A stretch of DNA of 39,904 bases, from assembly GCA_938083135.1 (NCBI GenBank), contig CALLKY010000039.1:1-39904 (forward strand), read 5' to 3'. A program made the translations under genes and the position numbers. Under the pieces are notes generated by a model. The model did no database searches and had not been told where the DNA came from. It worked only from the letters and a program-made list of their open reading frames with translations. The DNA is from an uncultured Alphaproteobacteria bacterium. GTDB taxonomy: Bacteria > Pseudomonadota > Alphaproteobacteria > Bin95. Positions 33,565-39,904 of the stretch are shown piece by piece; position 1 is the first letter of the stretch, and each line of letters opens with the position of its first letter.

Positions 33565-34281
33565 ATGCGGTTGGCGATTGTTTTGGTCTTGGCCTCTTTG
33601 TTGATTGGTGCTTCTGGCCCAGCGTCCGCCTAGGGGACCAATGCTTGGGTTATCAGTGCTTATGGAAAGCGCTGCGATATCACACTGACGAAGCAAAGGC
33701 TGAGTGGGGACTGGTACAAGATTCGCGTTGGTCCGCGTTGTGACCATGAAATGGAGGATCTGTACGCTTGGCGGTTCGGTGATAGTAGCGATCAAATGAT
33801 TTTCTATGCTGATAATCGTGAGGTTGCTTCTGTTAACTGGCGCAGTAATACCCGCTGGGAGGGCTGGATTACAGGCGGTGACGAAGCAGTAACACTGACC
33901 AAGCGCAGCGGATTGCAGAATAATCAGCGTGCTGCATCCCCGCCACGACCCCGGTTTGGTGCCAGCGGTGCTGCCAGCAGTGAAGTTGCGCCGTGCAAAC
34001 AGTATTATGGCACCCGTAGATGCGCCCAGGCTCAGGATGTTGGCGATCCGACTTCTGGTGCGCTGCAGCCAGTGGCGAACATGAATGTTCGTTTTCTTGG
34101 CGCGCGCACGTCGTCTGTTGTCGGGCAGCTTCCGCGCGGGCGTTGTGTGGCGACACAACGTTGCTCTTCCTCAATTCTAAGCGGCGAAATTTGGTGTCAA
34201 ATCAAGCTGACTGACATCAAAACAGGTTGGATTTTGAAAGAAGACAAGAAGTCCGTATACGCGAAGAACGGCTGTGGTTGA
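33565..34281 (+). pseudogene. Secreted SH3-domain protein, interrupted by one in-frame TAG
   Basis: The frame starts with an ATG preceded by GGAG and encodes a signal peptide MRLAIVLVLASLLIGASGPASA. A single TAG (33631-33633) follows exactly at the predicted AxA cleavage site. After it the same frame stays open for 215 codons. The mature part has an N-terminal region with a Cys pair (GKRCDITLTKQRL and VGPRCDHEM), WGWITGG-like tryptophan repeats, a disordered middle (SPPRPRFGASGAASS) and a C-terminal bacterial SH3-type domain (MNVRFLGARTSSVVGQLPRG, then GWILKED). One C-to-T change (CAG to TAG) would restore the gene. It could be a new pseudogene, a leaky stop or a sequence error. Confidence 0.75.
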
Positions 34282-34298
34282 TCTCGCTTGAATAGGCG

Positions 34299-35510
34299 CT
34301 AGGCGACGACAGCCGTCGCCCTCAATTGCGCTACTTCATCACTTCCAAGTCCAAGTTCTGCCAGCAATGCATCCGTGTCCTGGCCCAATGTTGGCGCTGG
34401 GCGGCGGATGGCACCGGGGGTTTCGGACAAGCGTGGGATGATGTTGTGCATGGGCATATAGCCGTCTGGGGCCTCTGCTTCCGGCATATTCACCAGCGCC
34501 TCGCGGCCAAGCACGTGCGGGTCCTCTCGCAGTTGGCCGGCATCATAGACGGGGCCTGCGGTCACTTCGGCTTTCTCAAAGAAGGATAGGTTTTCCGCGA
34601 GGGTGCGCGCACCCACCCAATCACCGACGATCTTGTCCACTTCATCGGCGCGGGCAACGCGGGCGGCATTGGTGGCGTAGCGCGGGTCGTCGCACATATC
34701 CTCGCGGCCAATGGCGCGGAACAGGCGCATCGCCATCGCTTGCATGGAGCCAGAGATCGCGAGCCAGCGCCCGTCACTGGTTTGATAGGTGTTGCGGGGG
34801 CTGGCGGTGAGGGAGCGGTTGCCTGTCCGCATCGGCGCTTTGCCGGTGACGTGATGCAAAGCTGCGTCACCACCAAGGATCGAGACCAGTGGTTCCAGCA
34901 AGGACAGGTCAATCACTTGGCCTTTGCCGCCCTTCTGCTCGACTTCACGCAGCGCTGTCATCACTGCAAATGCGCCGTAGAGGCCAGCAACCATATCCGC
35001 CAGCGCCATATTTGGCAGGGTAGGTGGCCTGTCAGGAAAGCCGGTTTTCATGGCGAACCCGCTCATGCCCTCAATCAATGTGCCGAAGCCTGGGCGATTG
35101 GCGTAGGGGCCGGTCTGCCCAAAGCCCGTCACGCGGAGGATGATGAGCCCTGGATTCCGCGCCCACAGCGTCTCAGGCGAAAGGCCCATCTTCTCCAGTC
35201 CGCCGGTGCGGAAGTTTTCAACGAACACTTGCGCGCCTTCGACCATATCCAGCAATAACGCTTTCCCGCGCTCGTCTCGCAGGTTCATGACGATGCTGCG
35301 TTTGTTGCGGGCGTAGATTTTCCATTGAACGCTAATCCCGTCCGCACCCCAATCCCGAAGCGGATCGCCTTTGCCCGGCGGCTCGACTTTGATGACATCG
35401 GCGCCGTGGTCCGCCAGCACATGGGTGGACATATTGCCTGCGACCAGTCGTGATAGATCAAGCACACGCACGCCATCGAGCGGGCATTCGGCGTCAGGGC
35501 GGTAATCCAT
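34299..35510 (-). CDS. CaiB/BaiF CoA-transferase family protein
   Basis: The 403-residue class III CoA transferase moves CoA between carboxylic acids through a covalent aspartyl intermediate. VRVLDLSRLVAGNMSTHVLADHGADVIKVEPPGKGDP spans residues 14-50, the catalytic Asp lies in NMALADMVAGLYGAFAVM (near 168), and YANRPGFGTLIEGMSGF and RNTYQTSDGRWLAISGS follow. Length and motif order are standard. The start is ATG with GGAG seven bases upstream. It is divergent from the M81 peptidase operon across a 98-base gap and may activate acids degraded by those enzymes (inference from context). Confidence 0.9.
   Translation of the reverse strand: MDYRPDAECPLDGVRVLDLSRLVAGNMSTHVLADHGADVIKVEPPGKGDPLRDWGADGISVQWKIYARNKRSIVMNLRDERGKALLLDMVEGAQVFVENFRTGGLEKMGLSPETLWARNPGLIILRVTGFGQTGPYANRPGFGTLIEGMSGFAMKTGFPDRPPTLPNMALADMVAGLYGAFAVMTALREVEQKGGKGQVIDLSLLEPLVSILGGDAALHHVTGKAPMRTGNRSLTASPRNTYQTSDGRWLAISGSMQAMAMRLFRAIGREDMCDDPRYATNAARVARADEVDKIVGDWVGARTLAENLSFFEKAEVTAGPVYDAGQLREDPHVLGREALVNMPEAEAPDGYMPMHNIIPRLSETPGAIRRPAPTLGQDTDALLAELGLGSDEVAQLRATAVVA
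34302..34320. terminator. GC-rich hairpin at the 3' end of the CoA-transferase gene
   Basis: GGCGACG (34302-34308) and CGTCGCC (34314-34320) form a perfect 7-bp stem within the last codons of the CoA-transferase gene, just before its stop. The facing SH3 gene ends 20 bases away. No T tract flanks it on either side, so a termination role is uncertain. Confidence 0.35.
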
Positions 35511-35608
35511 GGGGCAACTCCAATGGGCGGGATGTGAACTATAAGGCCTGGATTGCGCGGAAGGGAACGGCGGCTATGCTCAGGGGATAAGCAACAAGGA
35601 GTCGATGC

Positions 35609-37111
35609 ATGGCGCGGATTGCGGTCGCTGGGTTTCGCCACGAAACCAATACTTTCGCGCCCCATAAGGCGACACTGCCAGAGTTCGAAACTGGCTATAG
35701 CTGGCCGTCGCTTGTGCGCGGCGCAGACCTGCCGGCGGCGGTGAAGGGCTTTAACCTTGGTATTTCTGGATTCATAGACAGGGCCGAAGCACAGGGGCAT
35801 TCGATAGCGCCCCTGGTTTTTGCCTCAGCAGCGCCCTCTGCCCAGGTGACCGAGGATGCCTATGAGACGATTGTCGGCATGCTGTTCGAAGAACTGGCCT
35901 GGGTTGGCACTATCGATGCCATTTTTCTGAACCTGCACGGTGCCATGGTCGCGGAGCATCTGGATGATGGCGAGGGCGAATTGTTACAACGTCTCCGCCA
36001 AAAAGTTGGGCCAGCGCTGCCGATTGTCGTCACGCTGGATTACCATGCGAACATGAGCCGGGATGCTTGCGAGCACGCAACTGCCATCACCGGCTACCGG
36101 GCCTACCCCCATGACGATATGGCGGAGACGGGCGAGCGGATGGCGGTATGGCTCGATAAGCATCTTGCAAGCGGCGCTAAGCGCCCCGCAGTCGCATTCC
36201 GCCAAACGCCATTCCTGATCCCACTTTTCGCCGGGTGCACCATGCGTGCGCCTGCAGATGAGATTGTTGCCGCTGTGGCCGAGATTGAGGCGGAGACAGG
36301 CGTACTGTTGACATTCGCTGGCGGATTTCCAGCCGCCGACATTCCGGATTGCGGGCCAAGTGTCTACGGATATGCAGCGGACCAGAGTGCGGCTGAAGCA
36401 GCCGTCAACCGGCTTGCAGAAATGGTTGAAGCGCGGGAGAAGGACTGGGGCGGTGATGTGCTTGGGCCAGAGGCTGCCGTTGCTGAAGCCAAGGGGCTGG
36501 CAGAAAGTGCCAAGCGGCCCATCGTGCTGGCCGATATCCAGGATAATCCAGGTGCCGGCGGCACGGGCGATACTATGGGTCTGATTAAGGCCATGTTGGA
36601 TGCAGGAATAGAGAACGCTGCCGCGGGCCTCGTCTTCGATCCCCATGTGGCGACCATCGCTGCACGCGCTGGGGAGGGGGCTGAGATATCGGTCGCACTT
36701 GGCGGCAAGCATGATGTGCCTGGCGACTCGCCACTTACCGGAAATTTCAAAGTCATCTGCGCCCCATCTGGGCGGATGATCGCTTCGGGGCCGCTATACA
36801 AGGGCGGGCGCATGGACCTGCATCCAATGGCGCGGTTGCGCATTGGCGGGATAGATATCGTGGTCGTTGGCAAGCGCGTGCAGGCGGCGGACCAGGAATT
36901 CTTCCGCCATGTGGGTATTGAACCCGGTGCCATGCGGTTTCTCGGCATCAAGAGTTCTGCGCATTTTAGGGGCCATTTCCAACCAATCGCAGATGCGGTT
37001 TTGGATGTGGCTGCACCAGGGGCGATGGCGGCGTTTCCAGATGCGCTGCCCTTCACACGTTTACGCGCCGGGGTGCGGGTTATGCCCACTGGCGTCAATT
37101 CAGGAGCATAA
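35609..37111 (+). CDS. M81-family metallopeptidase (MlrC-like)
   Basis: The 500-residue protein belongs to the MlrC/M81 family, named for the microcystin-degrading peptidase but widespread in alphaproteobacteria, where the substrates are unknown. It shows the N-terminal AVAGFRHETNTFAP, ending in the zinc-associated HET, then FLNLHGAMVAEHLDDGEGELL (near 110), TLDYHANMS (near 145) and ITGYRAYPHDDMAETG. The second domain has LADIQDNPGAGGTGDTMGLI (near 310), typical of the C-terminal MlrC domain. AAGGAG lies eight bases upstream of ATG. It is first in a three-gene operon; the next start is only three bases after its stop. Confidence 0.9.
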   Translation: MARIAVAGFRHETNTFAPHKATLPEFETGYSWPSLVRGADLPAAVKGFNLGISGFIDRAEAQGHSIAPLVFASAAPSAQVTEDAYETIVGMLFEELAWVGTIDAIFLNLHGAMVAEHLDDGEGELLQRLRQKVGPALPIVVTLDYHANMSRDACEHATAITGYRAYPHDDMAETGERMAVWLDKHLASGAKRPAVAFRQTPFLIPLFAGCTMRAPADEIVAAVAEIEAETGVLLTFAGGFPAADIPDCGPSVYGYAADQSAAEAAVNRLAEMVEAREKDWGGDVLGPEAAVAEAKGLAESAKRPIVLADIQDNPGAGGTGDTMGLIKAMLDAGIENAAAGLVFDPHVATIAARAGEGAEISVALGGKHDVPGDSPLTGNFKVICAPSGRMIASGPLYKGGRMDLHPMARLRIGGIDIVVVGKRVQAADQEFFRHVGIEPGAMRFLGIKSSAHFRGHFQPIADAVLDVAAPGAMAAFPDALPFTRLRAGVRVMPTGVNSGA

Positions 37112-37114
37112 TCA

Positions 37115-38008
37115 ATGGCTAAACCAATCCAGTCCGTATTGATCGCGGGCTTTGGCGTAATGGGCAAAGGGGTTGCGACATCCTTCCACGACGCCGGGTT
37201 CGATGTAACGATCCTAACGCGGGATCCCGCACGAGTTCTGGCTTCTGCGCCTGAAGGCATGCAGGCCGTTTCTGAATTGCCGGATGAAGCGCCAGACTTC
37301 GTATCTGAAAATTTCCCAGAAGATATTCCGCCAAAGCATGCGCTATATGCGGAAATGGAAGCGAAGTGGGGCGGGGCGACGGTGATCTCCACCAATACGT
37401 CCGGCCTCGACTTGGAAGAGTTGGCAAAGCCACTGCAGCATAAAGAGAACTTTCTTGGCGTGCATTACCTACAACCAGCAGAAGCCTTTGCCTGCGTAGA
37501 AGAAATCCGCATCTCCGCTACGTCTGATGATACTGCTGCCCGCGTTAAAGCGGCACTGGAGCGGACCGGCAAAGAAGTCGTGATGCTCAACCGCCCCATC
37601 GTTGGTGCGCTCTTTAATCGGCTTCAGCATGCGATGCTGCATGAGGCTTACTGGATGGTGCAGGAAGGCTTTTGTTCGGTTGAAGATGTAGACAAATTCG
37701 CCCGCCTCGCCTTCGGTCCGCGCATGTGCGCCGGGGGGCTGATTGAAGTGAAAGACTTGGGCGGGTTGGTTGTTCACGCGAAGTCGCAATCAGAGATTAT
37801 TCCGAACCTGCACCTTGGCCGCAGGGCGGTGCAGTGGGTGCAGGACCTACCGGTTAGCGGCCGCACTGGTGCGGACGCCGGGGAGGGGTTCTATAAATGG
37901 GCGGACAAGGACGTTGCCCAACGCCGTCGTGAGGTCAAAGAAACCACGCGCAAAATCCTAGATATTGTGGAGCCGCAAGTGCGCGGTGGAGGGCGTAACA
38001 ATGGGTGA
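37115..38008 (+). CDS. 3-hydroxyacyl-CoA dehydrogenase family protein
   Basis: The 297-residue protein has the NAD-binding fold LIAGFGVMGKGVATSFHDAGFDV (near residues 9-31), a short acidic region, SNTSG-like TNTSGL (near 92), the substrate motif GVHYLQPAEA (near 113) and the C-terminal HCDH domain with PIVGALFNRLQHAMLHEA (near 160). It probably oxidises 3-hydroxy acids or their CoA esters; related proteins include L-carnitine and 3-hydroxybutyryl-CoA dehydrogenases. The usual HFFNPV box is changed to HYLQPA, so the substrate may not be a plain acyl-CoA. Its 3' end overlaps the M20 gene by 8 bases. Confidence 0.88.
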   Translation: MAKPIQSVLIAGFGVMGKGVATSFHDAGFDVTILTRDPARVLASAPEGMQAVSELPDEAPDFVSENFPEDIPPKHALYAEMEAKWGGATVISTNTSGLDLEELAKPLQHKENFLGVHYLQPAEAFACVEEIRISATSDDTAARVKAALERTGKEVVMLNRPIVGALFNRLQHAMLHEAYWMVQEGFCSVEDVDKFARLAFGPRMCAGGLIEVKDLGGLVVHAKSQSEIIPNLHLGRRAVQWVQDLPVSGRTGADAGEGFYKWADKDVAQRRREVKETTRKILDIVEPQVRGGGRNNG

Positions 38009-39383
38009 TCGTAATGGGGCAATCGCTAGGGTTGAGGACGCCTTCGACACTGGTGCTTTCTTCGATGTTCTGAACGCGCGCATCAAGATTGAGAGCACCA
38101 GCCAGGAGCCAGAACGGGCGTCGGAGCTGGCGCGTTATCTTCATGAAAATATTGGCCCAGCTCTTGAAGCAGACCTTGGCTGCACGTGGGAAGTGTTCCC
38201 GAACCCCGTTGATGCTGGGCCGCTGCTGATTGCCGAACGCCATGAAGGCGATAGCCTTCCCACAGTCCTGGTTTATGGCCACGGCGATACGGTGCGCGGG
38301 CAGGATGAGAGCTGGCGCGATGGCCTGAAGCCTTGGGAAATCACGGTCGAAGGCGATCGCTGGTATGGGCGCGGCACAGCGGATAATAAGGGCCAACACA
38401 CAATCAATTTCGCCGCCCTTGCTGCAGTGCTGCAGGAACGCGGATCGCTCGGCTTTAATCTCCGCGTTCTGGTGGAGACCGGCGAGGAGATGGGGTCGAA
38501 AGGGCTCCGGGAGTTTGCTGCTGCGAATAAGGACAAGCTTCGCGCTGACGTGCTGATTGCATCAGATGGCCCGCGCGTTCAGGCGGACCGCCCGACGATT
38601 TTCCTGGGCAGCCGGGGCAACACCAACTTTTCATTAACCATAAATGCCCGCGATGGCGGCCATCATTCCGGCAATTGGGGTGGGTTGATTTCGAACCCGG
38701 CGGTTCAGCTGGTCAATGCGATTTCGACGCTTGTTGATGGGAAGGGACGCCTGCAACTGGACGCCTTGAAACCACCACCCATTTCGAATGCTGTCCGTGC
38801 GGCGTTGGCGGATCTTGAAGTTGACGGCGGGCCAGGCGCACCGGTCATTGAGCCGGAATGGGGCGCTGCGGGCCTGACAACTAACGAGCGGGTGTTTGCC
38901 TGGAATACGTTGGAAATTCTGGCAATGGAGGCTGGGAATCCAGCTGCACCCGTCAATGCCATCCCACCGTCTGCCATGGCTGTATGCCAGATCCGGTTTG
39001 TTGCGGGATCAGATTATGAGGCGTTTCTGCCAGCGATCCAGGCGCATCTGGTCGCCAATGGCTATGATATGATTGAGGCAGCGCCAACGCGCGGAGCCAT
39101 GGCCGCAACGCGCACGCCGCTGGACGATCCGTGGGTGGAACACGCCTTGGCGTCGCTTGGTAAGACCACAGGCGAACGGCCCGCGCTTCTGCCCAGCCTT
39201 GGAGGGTCGATTCCCAATGATGTGTTCACGGACACACTTGGCATGCCCACGATCTGGGTTCCGCATTCCTATGCTGGCTGCAGCCAGCACGCGCCGGATG
39301 AGCATGCGCTGGGGCCTACACTCCGCAGTGGTTTACGGGTGATGGCAGGGCTGTTTTGGGACGTTGGGGCGTTAAGCCGTTAG
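38001..39383 (+). CDS. M20-family metallopeptidase/amidohydrolase
   Basis: The protein of about 460 residues is a di-zinc hydrolase. VLVYGHGDTVRGQDESW (near residue 85) gives the first His and an Asp, YGRGTADNKGQH (near 120) the bridging Asp, LVETGEEMGSKGL (near 160) the catalytic Glu pair, and the C-terminal PHSYAGCSQHAPDEHAL the last His. The central GNTNFSLTINARDGGHHSGNWGG is the dimerisation lid domain. The family removes or splits N-acyl amino acids, dipeptides and carbamoyl groups. The start at 38001 is preceded by GGAGGG; the frame extends to 37965 but the shorter form fits. It closes the M81–dehydrogenase–M20 operon. Confidence 0.9.
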   Translation: MGDRNGAIARVEDAFDTGAFFDVLNARIKIESTSQEPERASELARYLHENIGPALEADLGCTWEVFPNPVDAGPLLIAERHEGDSLPTVLVYGHGDTVRGQDESWRDGLKPWEITVEGDRWYGRGTADNKGQHTINFAALAAVLQERGSLGFNLRVLVETGEEMGSKGLREFAAANKDKLRADVLIASDGPRVQADRPTIFLGSRGNTNFSLTINARDGGHHSGNWGGLISNPAVQLVNAISTLVDGKGRLQLDALKPPPISNAVRAALADLEVDGGPGAPVIEPEWGAAGLTTNERVFAWNTLEILAMEAGNPAAPVNAIPPSAMAVCQIRFVAGSDYEAFLPAIQAHLVANGYDMIEAAPTRGAMAATRTPLDDPWVEHALASLGKTTGERPALLPSLGGSIPNDVFTDTLGMPTIWVPHSYAGCSQHAPDEHALGPTLRSGLRVMAGLFWDVGALSR

Positions 39384-39509
39384 GTTCCCGCGATTTTGAT
39401 GCTTCGAACGTAGTGTTCTTATTGGATTTTGGGGGGTGCAATTTAACCCTGGTTTAAGGCGTCGCTCGATATGGTGCTGGAAGGTTCCGCATAACCAATC
39501 GAGATCCGT

Positions 39510-39812
39510 TTGCCGCATTTTAACGCCCACCGTCTCGCTCGATCACTGACTGGCCTAACCGCCGCGCTGGTGTTCGCGTGTGTGTCCAAGGCTGTCATCG
39601 CTGCTGATGGTGCAGTTGCGCCAGCGGGCGGGTCTGCACTGCCCTGGCTTGGATTGGTTCTCGTTAGCATGGTTGCGATCGTGCTCGGCTTGCGGATGCA
39701 GAAGCAGCATGGGGAAGTGGCGCAATTAAAGGCTGACCTCGCCGCACCTGCCAAGCCTGATCCACGCCTAGAGCAGATTCCCATCATTCTGGTTCATAGC
39801 CTGCAGCTGTGA
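39510..39812 (+). pseudogene. Membrane protein fragment cut by an IS630-type element
   Basis: The frame starts at TTG (39510; no ATG is available) and encodes a signal-anchor-like segment (LTGLTAALVFACVSKAVIA), a short linker, then a membrane helix (LPWLGLVLVSMVAIVLGL) and the beginning of a charged, possibly coiled-coil region (KQHGEVAQLKADLAAP). Up to about position 39770 it reads as a normal protein. The remaining residues (EQIPIILVHSLQL) come from the end of the insertion sequence, so the gene is truncated. The rest may lie beyond the element. Such a beginning could belong to a signalling protein such as a histidine kinase or cyclase, but this is a guess. Confidence 0.5.
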
Positions 39813-39904
39813 AGTAGCTCCTGCAGTCGTTTGGCGTGAGGTCGTCGATGGCGTCTCGGATGGCGTCCCAGAGATCTGGGAGATTACGGGCGGCGGCTTT
39901 TCTG
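39771..39904 (-). mobile_element. End of an IS630-family insertion sequence (partial)
   Basis: The right edge holds the 3' end of an IS630-like transposase on the minus strand. IS630 elements insert at TA and duplicate it. A TA at 39769-39770, just before GAGCAGATTCCC, is a plausible target, making 39771 the likely outer base of the element. The other end is outside the window, so the terminal inverted repeat cannot be checked. Confidence 0.6.
39784..39904 (-). CDS. IS630-family transposase, C-terminal fragment
   Basis: The minus strand is open from the window edge to a TGA at 39784-39786. The visible 39 codons read RKAAARNLPDLWDAIRDAI, then DDLTPNDCRSYFTAAGYEPE. This resembles the C-terminal end of IS630-family DDE transposases, where an AAR....LW.AI...L..FTP.EC.NYF..AGY pattern is conserved. 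The catalytic DDE residues lie outside the window, so activity is unknown. Confidence 0.75.
   Translation of the reverse strand, partial: RKAAARNLPDLWDAIRDAIDDLTPNDCRSYFTAAGYEPE

Noticed and set aside
18678-34281. Reassignment of TAA/TAG to glutamine
   Set aside because: Many intact genes in the window end at TAA or TAG at the expected length (for example infC, recQ and the adenosine kinase gene), so the standard code applies.
1-39904. tRNA genes, CRISPR arrays, prophage genes
   Set aside because: Intergenic gaps are short; no cloverleaf, repeat-spacer pattern or phage protein was recognised.

Overview
The window looks like a chromosomal contig of a high-GC alphaproteobacterium. The call rests on the thrS–infC pair, an IF-3 that starts at ATA, an adenosine-kinase-type PfkB gene overlapping a membrane class III cyclase, an EI24/CysZ-like protein, an NDUFS6-like zinc-finger microprotein, and many CaiB/BaiF, TauD, HyuA/HyuB and PrpD-type catabolic genes. 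Order or genus cannot be named from the sequence alone. Both ends run into insertion sequences: the 5' start of an IS3-family OrfA at the left edge and the 3' end of an IS630-family transposase at the right edge. This suggests a contig broken at repeats. The second element appears to truncate a small membrane-protein gene.

Layout. 0–0.7 kb: IS3 end and a stand-alone response regulator. 0.7–9.7 kb: a tightly packed minus-strand operon (alpha/beta hydrolase, phytase-like lipoprotein, MmgE/PrpD, HyuB, HyuA, MFS and DMT transporters). Most junctions are 4-nt overlaps, so this is probably a catabolic unit for an unidentified cyclic amide or acid. 9.8–13.7 kb: glycosyltransferase, thrS and infC, with a structured thrS–infC leader and a strong terminator. 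13.7–21.7 kb: EI24 protein, adenosine kinase, a diheme-type membrane anchor/[2Fe-2S]/adenylate cyclase fusion, an AmpG-like permease, an alanine dehydrogenase interrupted by one ochre codon, and recQ. 21.7–28.7 kb: TauD-like dioxygenase, ThDP enzyme, GNAT, a 57-residue zinc-finger protein, GST, fatty acid desaturase, LLM flavin oxidoreductase and a secreted TPR protein. 28.8–31.6 kb: secreted small protein, D-2-hydroxyacid dehydrogenase, GNAT and a HigB/HigA toxin–antitoxin pair with a palindromic operator. 31.5–39.4 kb: isopropylmalate dehydrogenase-like enzyme, an atypical SDR, a secreted SH3 protein interrupted by an amber codon, CoA transferase, M81 peptidase, 3-hydroxyacyl-CoA dehydrogenase and M20 peptidase. 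The last three form an operon.

Most of the window is metabolic. The points that deserve a second look are the two otherwise intact genes each broken by one nonsense codon in place of a probable Gln codon, the infC leader and ATA start, the redox/quinone-type adenylate cyclase, the HyuAB–PrpD operon, the higBA operator with its antisense 3' overlap, and an SDR lacking the usual Tyr/Lys. No tRNA, rRNA, CRISPR array or phage module was recognised.
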